Source: Chloroflexi bacterium 44-23
GTDB lineage: Bacteria > Chloroflexota > Anaerolineae > Anaerolineales > Anaerolineaceae
DNA length: 64,000 bases
Direction of reading: 5' to 3'
NCBI GenBank assembly: GCA_001899005.1
Contig: MKUW01000019.1
Location: forward strand, 1-64,000
In this document: positions 54,601-63,168 of the stretch, piece by piece
How positions within the stretch are numbered: position 1 is the first letter of the stretch
How the letters are laid out: each line of letters begins with the position of its first letter
Translations under genes and position numbers: made by a program
The notes under the pieces: model-generated
Seen by the model: the letters and a program-made list of their open reading frames with translations, nothing else
Database searches by the model: none
Told to the model about the DNA's origin: nothing

Positions 54601-54619
54601 ATTGCAAGTTATTTGCAAT
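54601..54619. promoter_or_regulatory. Palindromic operator of the fur-feo operon
   Basis: A perfect inverted repeat: ATTGCAA, 5 bases, TTGCAAT. It resembles Fur/Mur-type boxes built on TGCAAAT-N3-TTGCA. It lies 20 bases before the fur start codon and nowhere else did I notice it. Confidence 0.6.
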
Positions 54620-54929
54620 AAAGGATTTGTCTATTTTATAACTGAATCACCTCGGTGTAAAGTGATTAATGTCATGAAGTTACAGATAGTTGATGAAAAG
54701 GCAAAAATCAGGAATTTGACTTAAAACGTAAGGAGGTGATGGGTTATTAGGAAATTAGTTGATTTTTATCTTTCAAGGGAGCATGTAACTTGACATTGCG
54801 AGCTTTGACGCAAATCCTGCAGATACCAAATTTAGACTGAATTGGCCAAATTATTTTTCGTTGATACTACTCAGCTTTTCTGCCAACGATGTTTTTACCA
54901 CGCCATTAAAAAAACAAGAACTGTGGCTA

Positions 54930-55120
54930 CTCATAACATAAAGATGTGGTGCGTCAGAAACTAACTTGAGAAATAAAATTGCAAAAGGCCTTCTTCCGGA
55001 GGGGTATTATGATTCTGTCGCGTGAGATCTCTCGTAAGGGCGAAGCATTCGGGAAACCATTCCATCCTTTAAAAACATACCCATCTCGGACGCTTCGCCC
55101 ATCAGTCGACTACTTCATAA
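54930..55120. repeat. Repeat family C, copy 3 (partial)
   Basis: Shares CTAACTTGAGAAATAAAATTG, CGTGAGATCTCTCGTAAGGG and the GGGCGAAGC...GCTTCGCCC inverted repeat with copy 1, but lacks a good match to the first ~150 bases. The internal ORF again begins MILSREISRKGEA (ATG at 55009) and here runs on to 55179. The surrounding 54620-55379 spacer holds no other supported gene, and 55315-55380 is CTAATCA-type low-complexity sequence. Confidence 0.7.
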
Positions 55121-55379
55121 CAGAAAGATGTGGTGGTTTGGTGTTTTACGAAATCAATAAACCATTGTTGCTTTCGTAAAGCACACTACACCTTGCCTGA
55201 ATTGTGCAATGTTATTTCATCCTCGAATACCGCCTTTCAGCGATATAGCCGAATTTTGCAATGACATGACTGTAGTCACTATTTAACAATCCTGCGAGTT
55301 ACAGGCTACAAGCCTACCCATAAACTATCAACTAAAAACTACTCACCAATTATCTAACAACTAATCAACGACTCACCTA

Positions 55380-56366
55380 TCAACTATTCTTATAGCCTCT
55401 CAAAAGCCGCTCGATATATTCATCATCTTGTTGGTTGACCTGGTGTAGCTCGGGAATCAGGTCAAACTGTGCCACGGTCTCTTTGATACCCTGATGGAAA
55501 GGAATGATGGCCTTGAACTGGGGCACATAGCTTTTAATTTTGCTGTTATCAAAGATAACGCTCCAGCTTTTATCCCCGCGTAAAGGCCCCAGTAAGTCCG
55601 GATCCAACTCAATCAGACGGTCCGAAGAAATGTGAACCAGGTTAGCCTGTACGCCCAGGGCGGATGCGATCGCCTCGTAGATATGATTCCAGGTTAGAAG
55701 TTCATCGGAAGTGATATGGAAAGCCTGCCCCAATGCGCGCGGGTGGCCTAATAAACCCAGGAAACCAATGGCGAAATCGCGTGAATGCGTTAATGCCCAC
55801 AAAGAAGTGCCATCTCCAGGAACGATGACCGGTAATCCGCGGCGCATACGAGCCAGCATGGTGGAATTGCGCGTAGCTCCGACCGGAATAGGCAGCAGCC
55901 TGTCATAGGTATGTGAAGGCCGTACAATTGTGACCGGAAAACCTACATCGCGATAATTTTGCATCAACAATTCTTCACAGGCGATCTTATCGCGTGAATA
56001 TTGCCAGAAGGGGTTGTGCAGCGGGGTTGATTCGCGAATGAGGATATCAGTCGGGGGTTTTTGGTACGCGGATGCAGATGAGATAAAGACAAATTGTCCG
56101 ACACGATCACGAAATAGATCCAGATCGTGTTGGATGTTGGCTGGTGTGAAAGCAATCCAATCCACGACCACATCGAAACTCTCATTTGCCAGTAACTCCT
56201 GCATCGCAGACAAGTCGTGAAAATCACCTTGCAGCCAACGAGCACCGGGCAGATCCACGTTTTGCTGGCCACGGTTAAGCAATGTCAATTCGATACCTTG
56301 CTGCAATGCCAGACGGCTGACATTGGTGCTGATAATTCCTGTTCCGCCGATAAAAAGAACTTTCAT
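55380..56366 (-). CDS. NAD-dependent epimerase/dehydratase family protein
   Basis: An extended short-chain dehydrogenase of 328 aa. It begins MKVLFIGGTGIIST, the NAD(P)-binding GxxGxxx motif, has the VFISSASAYQKP strand with the catalytic Ser, and YSRDK with the catalytic Tyr and Lys near residue 138. Some relatives bind RNA (chloroplast CSP41-like) and others act on nucleotide sugars; the specificity here is open. GTGGAGG precedes the ATG at 56366. Confidence 0.9.
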   Translation of the reverse strand: MKVLFIGGTGIISTNVSRLALQQGIELTLLNRGQQNVDLPGARWLQGDFHDLSAMQELLANESFDVVVDWIAFTPANIQHDLDLFRDRVGQFVFISSASAYQKPPTDILIRESTPLHNPFWQYSRDKIACEELLMQNYRDVGFPVTIVRPSHTYDRLLPIPVGATRNSTMLARMRRGLPVIVPGDGTSLWALTHSRDFAIGFLGLLGHPRALGQAFHITSDELLTWNHIYEAIASALGVQANLVHISSDRLIELDPDLLGPLRGDKSWSVIFDNSKIKSYVPQFKAIIPFHQGIKETVAQFDLIPELHQVNQQDDEYIERLLRGYKNS

Positions 56367-56407
56367 GAGAACCTCCACTATTAAGGACTATGTTAATTGT
56401 ACGCGAT

Positions 56408-57121
56408 TTATGAATTTGATCCACAAATGGCGATCAAAGCATTCAATGCCTGGACTTCGTACGTGGGCTGGATGGAGAGTGTGTTGGGATGTCTGTGCGG
56501 GTTAAACCAGCAGGTATCCAAGCCGTAAGCCGCTCCACCAGTGATATCGGAGCTGAGGCTATCCCCGATTACCAGTACTTCCGAGCGGGCTGGCTGGCCT
56601 ATATGTGAAAAAACATGATCAAAGAAGCCGGCAGCGGGTTTGGAGACCCCGATTTCTTCAGAGATGAAGACATGATTAAAGAAACGTCCAATCGGAGAGA
56701 GCGACAGACGTGAGCGCTGCACGCTGGATAGGCCATTGGTGATCAATGCCAGATGGTGAGATGCGGCCAGTATGGTGAGTGTCTCCAGTACACCGGGCAG
56801 TAATTGCACGCATTGCCCAAGCTTGGTCAGATACACACGGCTGAAGAGATCAGCATCCGGTGGGAGGTTCAATTCTTTAAGCAGGTCATGAAAGCGGACA
56901 TTACGCAGATCTACCAGGCTGATGGTGCCGGCTTCAAATTTCTGCCAGTAATGGTGATTAATATTTGCATAGACTTGAGCATAATTCGGCAGGAAAGGGA
57001 TCTGGAAATGCGCAAACACCACTTGTAAAGCATGGGCTTCGGCCGCCTGGTAGTCGAAGAGCGTGTCATCTGCGTCAAAGAGTAACCAGGGATATTTGTG
57101 TGCATTAGAAATGGCAGGCAT
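56408..57121 (-). CDS. YjjG-like HAD phosphatase
   Basis: A HAD-superfamily hydrolase of 237 aa resembling YjjG, which removes phosphate from non-canonical pyrimidine nucleotides. Motif I is LLFDADDTLFDY near residue 12, motif II ITNGLSSVQRSR near 123, the lysine is in GVSKPAAGFF near 158, and motif IV VIGDSLSSDITGG near 182. The ATG at 57121 lies 6 bases after a TACAAT -10 box, indicating a leaderless transcript; an in-frame ATG 15 bases earlier overlaps the -10 box. Confidence 0.88.
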   Translation of the reverse strand: MPAISNAHKYPWLLFDADDTLFDYQAAEAHALQVVFAHFQIPFLPNYAQVYANINHHYWQKFEAGTISLVDLRNVRFHDLLKELNLPPDADLFSRVYLTKLGQCVQLLPGVLETLTILAASHHLALITNGLSSVQRSRLSLSPIGRFFNHVFISEEIGVSKPAAGFFDHVFSHIGQPARSEVLVIGDSLSSDITGGAAYGLDTCWFNPHRHPNTLSIQPTYEVQALNALIAICGSNS

Positions 57122-57127
57122 GGGGTA

Positions 57128-57133
57128 ATTGTA
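57128..57133 (-). promoter_or_regulatory. -10 box of the YjjG-like gene (leaderless)
   Basis: TACAAT on the minus strand, 6 bases before the ATG at 57121; no good -35 box is visible. Confidence 0.45.
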
Positions 57134-57305
57134 CATGTTTTTAAATGAGACAGTGCGGTGAAGATGATACGTGAAAATGATGAAAAAGGTGTTTTTTGGT
57201 TGTGTAGGTAGCGCAAAAACTTAGTACTTTTCACAATTATCCGGTTGACTTTTTCTCAATACCTTGTTAATATAGAACAAAGGTTCAGCAATCAGGAGGT
57301 CCAGG

Positions 57306-58178
57306 ATGGACACAGTTTCATTCGATCGCGCGGCAGACTTTATTTGGCGCAACGCACGTCTACTTGAAAAGTATCGTTTTGCTTACCATTTTCTGAATGG
57401 GCCACAATCAGCGGTTCTGGCCTGCCTGCGCTCGTATCAGAATACTGATGGTGGTTTTGGGAATGCGCTTGAACCGGATAAACGTTACCCCGGTAGTACC
57501 CCTATCGATGTGGCCACAGCTTTTGACATTTTGGATGAGGTTGATAGTTTTGGCGATGAATCGGTTATCCAGGCCTGCAATTTCCTGCAAACGATCACCT
57601 CGTCGGAAGGGGGCGTGCCATTCACACTGTCAGCCGTCAACCAATACCCACATGCAGCCTGGTGGGGAACGGAAGAAGCAGATCCACCGGCTGCCGTTAA
57701 CCCGACCGCGGAGATATGCGCCTTAATGCTTAAAAACGACGTTCAGCACCCCTGGCTGGAACAAGCCGAGCTGTTTTGCTGGCGCAATATTCCCTCCCTG
57801 GAAGCAAGTTTTCACAACCTGATGCCAGCCATCCATTTCTTGCAATATGCCTCTGATCAAGCTCGAGCAGCTGCCATGCTGGCGAAAATTAAAGCTGATA
57901 TTTTGCACGAGGATTTGGTGGCTTTTCAGCGTAATGAAGGCGGTTATGTAAAATTTCCGCTGGATTGGGCGCCATCACCTGAACACGCTCTGCGTAATCT
58001 TTTCACAAATGATGAAATTGAGGCTGATCTGGATGCATTGGAAGCCAAACAACAACCTGATGGAGGTTGGTCTATCAATTGGGAGCCAATCTCGCCAGCG
58101 GTGGAGTTAGAGTATCGTGGAATTGTGACTTTGCGTAATTTATTAACACTGAAGGCATATAAACGGATTGTTCTCTAG
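57306..58178 (+). CDS. Prenyltransferase/terpene-cyclase-repeat protein
   Basis: A 290-aa alpha-toroid protein with squalene-cyclase-like repeats: ACLRSYQNTDGGFGNALEPD near residue 38, FLQTITSSEGGVPF near 93, and ALEAKQQPDGGWSINWEP near 255. The QxxDGGF/GGW words define the repeat, but the DxDD acid of true cyclases is not seen, so a binding or structural role is as likely as cyclisation. AGGAGG lies 5-10 bases before the ATG. The gene is divergent from the YjjG-like gene. Confidence 0.8.
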   Translation: MDTVSFDRAADFIWRNARLLEKYRFAYHFLNGPQSAVLACLRSYQNTDGGFGNALEPDKRYPGSTPIDVATAFDILDEVDSFGDESVIQACNFLQTITSSEGGVPFTLSAVNQYPHAAWWGTEEADPPAAVNPTAEICALMLKNDVQHPWLEQAELFCWRNIPSLEASFHNLMPAIHFLQYASDQARAAAMLAKIKADILHEDLVAFQRNEGGYVKFPLDWAPSPEHALRNLFTNDEIEADLDALEAKQQPDGGWSINWEPISPAVELEYRGIVTLRNLLTLKAYKRIVL

Positions 58179-58249
58179 CCATTGTCTTTCTCATTAACAA
58201 TAGCTGGGCGAGCCAGAATCAGCCACCTGGTGATTGTTTATCTCAAAAT

Positions 58250-58345
58250 TTGTATTTTTCAATAAAATGGGGTTAAGCAGTGTTCTTGTGCGGGCGATCG
58301 CCCGCCTAAGAACACTCTGCCCCTAATTGTTGAAATGATATCAAG
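58250..58345. repeat. Family B palindromic element, copy 4
   Basis: AGTGTTCTT..GCGGGCG (58279-58296) and CGCCCGC..AAGAACACT pair around a perfect GCGATCGC centre with a two-base mismatch. The outer arms TTTTTCAATAAAATGGGG and CCCCTAATTGTTGAAATGATA match copy 3 closely. It lies between convergent genes. Confidence 0.88.
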
Positions 58346-58350
58346 ATTTC

Positions 58351-59277
58351 TTAATAATTTGTCTTTAAATCCATACCCTCATACAGGTGCCCAACTTCTT
58401 CTTCGTAACCGTTAAACTTCAAGGTTGGACGTCGTTGTAACTCCCCTATTCGCCGTTCTGTATCCTGAAACCAGCGGGGATGGGGCACATCCGGGTTGAC
58501 ATTGGCGTAGAATCCATATTCATTCGGTGCGGATGTATTCCAGAATGTATCGGGCTGCTCAGCGACCAGCTCGATTTTGATCAGCGATTTGGCACTTTTA
58601 AACCCGTATTTCCAGGGTACAACCAGACGGATGGGTGCGCCATCCTGTGGGGGGAGGGGTTTGTTATAAAGCCCGGTTACAATTGTGGCCAGTTTGTTTT
58701 GGGCCTCGTCCAAACGTAAGCCCTCTTGATAAGGCCAGGGAAAGTTAGCCTGCAGGCCCGGCATCTGCTTTGCATCAGCCAGGGTCTCAAAGCGCACATA
58801 TTTCGCTTCCGGTGCCGGTTCAACTACATCCAGCAATTTACTGAGTGAAAAGCCGACCCAGGGAATGACCATTGACCAGCCCTCCACGCAACGCAGGCGA
58901 TAGATGCGTTCCTCCTGAGGAAATTGACTGAGTATATCGGCCATGCTTAGAGTTTGTGGATTATTTACCAATCCATAGATTTCTACCTGCCAGGGGTCAG
59001 TCTTGAAGTCTTTCGAAAGCGGTGCCACTCTTTCTTTAGAAAAAGAGAACTCATAATAGTTGTTGTAGTTGGTGATCGATTCGTAAGGGGTCAGCACATC
59101 TTCCCCGGCTGTCGTCTCCCCCACAATCATTGCTTCTTCTTCGGGGGTAGGCGTCAAACCGGGTGCACAGGCAGCCAAAATAGAACCGGCCCCGAAAGTT
59201 GCGGCAGTCTTGAGAAATTGCCTTCGGTTCATATAAAGCCACTCAGGTGTGATTTCGTTTTTATCAAATATTTTCAT
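58351..59277 (-). CDS. msrP: Periplasmic methionine sulfoxide reductase MsrP (YedY)
   Basis: A molybdopterin enzyme that repairs methionine sulfoxide in exported proteins. The 308-aa protein has a Tat-type signal with MNRRQFLKTAAT (about residues 16-27), the cysteine that ligates molybdenum in YRLRCVEGWSM near residue 130, and VPWKYGFKSAKSLIKIE near residue 221. The N-terminal extension before the twin Arg is normal for the family. A lipobox-like LAAC at the end of the signal may anchor the protein in this presumably monoderm host. No MsrQ heme subunit is adjacent. The thiol-redox genes at 61.7-63.2 kb lie nearby. Confidence 0.93.
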   Translation of the reverse strand: MKIFDKNEITPEWLYMNRRQFLKTAATFGAGSILAACAPGLTPTPEEEAMIVGETTAGEDVLTPYESITNYNNYYEFSFSKERVAPLSKDFKTDPWQVEIYGLVNNPQTLSMADILSQFPQEERIYRLRCVEGWSMVIPWVGFSLSKLLDVVEPAPEAKYVRFETLADAKQMPGLQANFPWPYQEGLRLDEAQNKLATIVTGLYNKPLPPQDGAPIRLVVPWKYGFKSAKSLIKIELVAEQPDTFWNTSAPNEYGFYANVNPDVPHPRWFQDTERRIGELQRRPTLKFNGYEEEVGHLYEGMDLKTNY

Positions 59278-59517
59278 AGGTCATAATCCTTCATTCATAC
59301 AATAATTGTAACTGCACAATATTTCTAACAACAAAGTCTATTGTGAAGCAATTTTCTATTTCAAGAGCAGCACTCAACTTGACTGAGATTGCCTTGGCAT
59401 CAATGAACAAGATTGATGACTCACAATGAACCCGCTGGGCAGTTACCATAATTATTCAATTATTAATAGTCTATCGGCAAATTCTTACCAAAATATTACG
59501 TAATCAGTAGAAATAGA

Positions 59518-60762
59518 TTAACAATTTGTACACGGCAAACTGAAGGTGATACGCGTACCCTTGTGCGCCTGACTTTCAGCCCAAATGCGGCCGCCATGGG
59601 CTTCGACAATGCCACGTGCGATTGCCAGGCCTAATCCGGCACCACCGGTATTTCGGCTGCGGGATTTTTCACCACGATAAAAGCGATCAAAAACGTAAGG
59701 TAAATCTTCGATTGTAATGCCTTCACCGCTGTCCTCAACACACACAACCACATTTTCTTCCTGACGGGCAGCGTTTACCGTAACCGATCCTCCGGGCGGA
59801 GTATGGCGAATGGCGTTGCTGACCAGATTATTCAAAACGCGCCCTACCCGTTGTATATCCATGTTAACCGGATCACACTCGCTGTCAGCCTGACCTTGCA
59901 AGTTGATCTGGTGCTGGCTCGCCAGCTGCCGGAAAGACTCGAGCGTATCTGAAATCAGATCGGTAATCGATCCCCACTCACGATCGAGGGGAATGCCGCC
60001 GGCATCCAACTGTGCCATCTGGAATAAATCGTCGATTAAGATTGATAACGACTGGATATCGCGCTGGGCTGTGCGTAAATAACGTTGTTGAACCTGTGGA
60101 TCGTCGGCCACACCATCCGCCAGCGCTTCAACGATGGCACGCACTGAAGTAAGCGGGGTTTGTAAGTCGTGGCTTACCCAGGCAATTAAATCCGATCGCA
60201 GCTGTTCAAGTTCTTGTTTTTGATTGGCAGCATTTTGTAATTGCGCCGACATTTGGTTAAAGGTGTTGCCCAGTAATGAAATTTCATCGCGTCCTTGCAC
60301 TTCGACCCGTGTCTGTAATTCCCCGGCAGAAATACTGCGAGCTGCCTGCTCAAGTGAACGAATCCGATCAGTCAACGCGCTGGAAAGAAAGAAAGCCAGC
60401 ACCATCGCCATTCCTCCGGCGAAGATGAGCAAAATTGCCGCCAGGAGCAGATCGTGCTGACTGGCAAACATGAGCTTGGCAGTTAGAAATACGTTGAAGA
60501 ATGTCAGAATGGAGGATAAGGCCGAGCCCCCCAGAAGTACCCAGCGAATTGACGGGCTGCGGTTGAACCAGCCGATTCGGTAGAATAAATATCCCAGTAC
60601 AACCGATATCACTGCAGTAATGCTCAAAAACAAGCCCATCTGGCGCAAATCTGTGGCTGGTGGGCTCATAATCAAATTGAAAATCAGTAATGTCAGTAAA
60701 ATGACAAAAAGTACCCCTAATATAAATCGCAGCGGTGGCGAAGCTTTCCTTTTTGCTATCAT
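59518..60762 (-). CDS. Sensor histidine kinase with HAMP domain
   Basis: A 414-aa membrane kinase. Four hydrophobic helices lie in the first ~135 residues with no sizeable outside domain, so it may sense a membrane or intramembrane cue. HAMP follows (RIRSLEQAARSISAGEL...), then HisKA with LIAWVSHDLQTPLTSVR near residue 200, and ATP-binding boxes NAIRHTPPGG, EDSGEGI and GLGLAIARGIVEAHGG. It starts 17 bases after the stop of the response regulator gene, forming a two-component operon. Confidence 0.92.
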   Translation of the reverse strand: MIAKRKASPPLRFILGVLFVILLTLLIFNLIMSPPATDLRQMGLFLSITAVISVVLGYLFYRIGWFNRSPSIRWVLLGGSALSSILTFFNVFLTAKLMFASQHDLLLAAILLIFAGGMAMVLAFFLSSALTDRIRSLEQAARSISAGELQTRVEVQGRDEISLLGNTFNQMSAQLQNAANQKQELEQLRSDLIAWVSHDLQTPLTSVRAIVEALADGVADDPQVQQRYLRTAQRDIQSLSILIDDLFQMAQLDAGGIPLDREWGSITDLISDTLESFRQLASQHQINLQGQADSECDPVNMDIQRVGRVLNNLVSNAIRHTPPGGSVTVNAARQEENVVVCVEDSGEGITIEDLPYVFDRFYRGEKSRSRNTGGAGLGLAIARGIVEAHGGRIWAESQAHKGTRITFSLPCTNC

Positions 60763-60779
60763 TTTTTCACTCTCTTCTT

Positions 60780-61469
60780 TTACGGCTCAAATTTATAACC
60801 GACTCCCCACACAGTTTGGATATAGCGTGGTTTGCCGCAATCAGGCTCAATTTTTTCGCGCAGGCGACGAATATGGACTGTCACCGTTCCAGGATCAATG
60901 TATTCTGCCATACCCCAAATGTTCTCCAATAATTGATCACGAGTGAAGACCTGCCGAGGATGGCGGGCGAGGTGCCAGAGTAATTCATATTCTTTTGCGG
61001 TCAGGCTGATTTCCTTCCCAACCACGCGCACGAGCCGTGTTTGCGGGTTGATGCTCAGATTCTCATATGTAAGCGTTTGTTGTGTTTCGGCGGAAGCAGA
61101 GCTTTGTGTTCGCCGCAAGACAGCCCGGACACGACTGACCAATTCTTGTGGGCTGAAAGGCTTGACCACATAATCATCGGCGCCCATCTCCAAACCGGCA
61201 ATGCGATCGGCTTCGCTGCGCCGGGCGGTCAACATAATGATGGGGACATCACTGCGATCTCTCAGCCAACGTGTAATTTCAAACCCATTGATCTGAGGCA
61301 CCATAATATCCAGAACGACCAGGTCGGGCAGTTGCTGCTGGAGTTGTTTGAGTGCCAAGGCGCCATCACCAAATGTCTGTACCTGGAAGCCTGCCCGATT
61401 GAAATAGAGTGAAACCACCTCCGCGATGCTGGGCTCGTCTTCAACTAACATGATTTGAATTGATTTCAT
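60780..61469 (-). CDS. OmpR-family response regulator
   Basis: Receiver domain with the acidic VEDEP (residues 9-13), the phosphorylation Asp in LVVLDIMVPQ near residue 54 and KPFSPQELV near 104; a winged-helix domain follows and ends in VWGVGYKFEP. The 229-aa length is usual. The upstream region, shared with the thioredoxin lipoprotein gene, contains direct repeats that could be its operator. Partner is the kinase gene directly downstream. Confidence 0.93.
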   Translation of the reverse strand: MKSIQIMLVEDEPSIAEVVSLYFNRAGFQVQTFGDGALALKQLQQQLPDLVVLDIMVPQINGFEITRWLRDRSDVPIIMLTARRSEADRIAGLEMGADDYVVKPFSPQELVSRVRAVLRRTQSSASAETQQTLTYENLSINPQTRLVRVVGKEISLTAKEYELLWHLARHPRQVFTRDQLLENIWGMAEYIDPGTVTVHIRRLREKIEPDCGKPRYIQTVWGVGYKFEP

Positions 61470-61576
61470 ACCTGCGCCTTCCCCTCCCTGGAGATGGATT
61501 TAAATGGGTCGTAAATAAATAGTCATTCTCACCTATTAATATAACGGCAAAAGGTTAAAGGCGGGAAACAAAAAGA

Positions 61577-61598
61577 TTACACAAATCTTACAAATTTC
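61577..61598 (+). promoter_or_regulatory. Possible response-regulator direct repeat
   Basis: TTACACAAATC and TTACAAATTTC are adjacent copies with an 11-base period, the arrangement used by OmpR/PhoB-type regulators. They lie between the divergent regulator gene and the thioredoxin/CcdA genes. Confidence 0.4.
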
Positions 61599-61697
61599 CA
61601 TGAAAGTTGTCAGAAATACTTAATCCTTTTGATAAAGATACGTAACCTTTGCTCGTCACAATAAAATTATCAATTCAAAATAGAGGAGGACAAAATC

Positions 61698-62411
61698 ATG
61701 AAAACAAGATCAGTATTTCTTAGTGCTATTCTCATCTTAATACTGGCTGCCTGTGCCCCTGTGGAAAGACCCGCAAATGAAGATGTAATGATGGATAAGA
61801 GCACGGCAACAATTGAAACCATGGTGGATGAGCAGCCGACCGACGCTATGATGGAAGAAAAGCCAATGGTGGAAGCGACTGAAGATTCCATGCATACCGA
61901 CGATATGACTTCCGAGAAAAAGAGCATGCCAGATGAAGATTCTGCCATGATGGATAGCCCGGCTTGGTTTGATACTAAATTTATCAATGTAACCAGCGGC
62001 GAAACCTTCAAGATTTCCGACTTTAAAGGAAAAGTTGTGTTGGTAGAAACCATGGCCACCTGGTGCAGTAATTGTCTCAAGCAGCAGAAACAGGTTAAGA
62101 CGCTGCATGAACTGCTGGGTGAAATGAACACAGATCTGATCAGCGTTGGCATCGGCATTGATATCAATGAAGATGCGGACATGCTTAAAAACTATGTCCA
62201 AAAACAGGGCTTTGATTGGTATTACAGCATTGCCACCACCGAAGTGGCAAACGAAATTGGTAATCTATATGGAACCCAGTTTCTAAACCCGCCTTCGACT
62301 CCTATTCTGCTAATTGACCGAAGCGGCACGGTGCATGTTCTACCATTCGGTATCAAAGATGCGGCCAGTTTGAAAGAGGCTGTTTTGCCCCTGCTGGAGG
62401 AAAAGATGTAA
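61698..62411 (+). CDS. Thioredoxin-like lipoprotein with Met-rich linker
   Basis: A 237-aa exported thiol-disulfide protein. The signal ends in a lipobox ILAAC (Cys at residue 19). Residues about 29-88 form an acidic linker with eleven Met residues (MM pairs at four places or so), then a TlpA/ResA-like domain begins with the GETFKISDFKGKVVLVE strand and the active site WCSNC near residue 120; the cis-Pro lies in PPSTPILLI near residue 205. GAGGAGG precedes the ATG. CcdA is encoded 82 bases downstream, and would supply electrons across the membrane. Known partners of such proteins are cytochrome maturation and methionine sulfoxide repair. Confidence 0.9.
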   Translation: MKTRSVFLSAILILILAACAPVERPANEDVMMDKSTATIETMVDEQPTDAMMEEKPMVEATEDSMHTDDMTSEKKSMPDEDSAMMDSPAWFDTKFINVTSGETFKISDFKGKVVLVETMATWCSNCLKQQKQVKTLHELLGEMNTDLISVGIGIDINEDADMLKNYVQKQGFDWYYSIATTEVANEIGNLYGTQFLNPPSTPILLIDRSGTVHVLPFGIKDAASLKEAVLPLLEEKM

Positions 62412-62493
62412 CTGGCAGCCCACTGATTGAAGCGGGCGCATCCCGGAATGGCGTGTGAATCGTCCGGGTTGGAAAAATGCTAAGGACATTATT

Positions 62494-63168
62494 ATGTTTG
62501 AAACCATCATGACTTCCATTTCACTCGGCTTGCTGGCAACTACCAACCCGTGTGTACTGCCACTCTACCCTGGCTTTTTGGCTTACCTGAGCGCTGACCA
62601 GGAGGCGCTCCATAATTCCCGGCAGCGTTATTTTCTGGGTTTTTTCGTTCTGGCAGGTGTTCTGTCCATGATGCTGGCCTTGGGTGCGTTGATTGCCGCT
62701 CTGTCAGTTTCGATTGGCAGCGTATTATCTATTGTGATTCCAGTAGCCGATTTACTAATTTTTATCTTGGGAGTGATGATGATCGCTAACATCAACCCTT
62801 TCAAGCAAATTCCTCAGGTCAACATTACTATCCTGAAACACCCATTTGCCAATGCTTTTGTGTATGGATTATTGTATGGCCCGATCACCCTGCCCTGCTC
62901 AGGCCCACTGATAGTCGGCATTTTTGCTTTTTCATTCACAGCGGCTGATATGTGGAGTAAACTGGGCGTCTTCTTCTGGTTCGGGATCGGCTTTGGTATT
63001 CCCCTGCTGGTGCTCTCGCTGCTCTCTGGCGCAACTCAGCGCTGGATCACGCGAAAGTTTGCCAGGCACTCACGCTTGATCAACCTGATTGGGGGATTGC
63101 TGCTGGTTGGCGTGGCCATCTTTGATCTGATTTCAAATCGCGAGCTGATCCTGGCATTTTTGGGGTAA
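62494..63168 (+). CDS. ccdA: Cytochrome c biogenesis protein CcdA
   Basis: A 224-aa integral membrane protein with six hydrophobic helices that shuttles electrons from cytosolic thioredoxin to exported thiol proteins. The two redox cysteines are visible in the proline-rich motifs TNPCVLPLYPG (near residue 19) and ITLPCSGPLIVG (near residue 135). The ATG at 62494 begins the first helix; an in-frame ATG at 62455 would add 13 polar residues. It follows the thioredoxin-like lipoprotein gene and almost certainly reduces it. Confidence 0.92.
   Translation: MFETIMTSISLGLLATTNPCVLPLYPGFLAYLSADQEALHNSRQRYFLGFFVLAGVLSMMLALGALIAALSVSIGSVLSIVIPVADLLIFILGVMMIANINPFKQIPQVNITILKHPFANAFVYGLLYGPITLPCSGPLIVGIFAFSFTAADMWSKLGVFFWFGIGFGIPLLVLSLLSGATQRWITRKFARHSRLINLIGGLLLVGVAIFDLISNRELILAFLG

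Noticed and set aside
54979..55179. 66-codon frame inside repeat C copy 3 as a normal gene
   Set aside because: Its core is shared with the other repeat copies, while the extension beyond the repeat is unique; treated as part of the repeat element.
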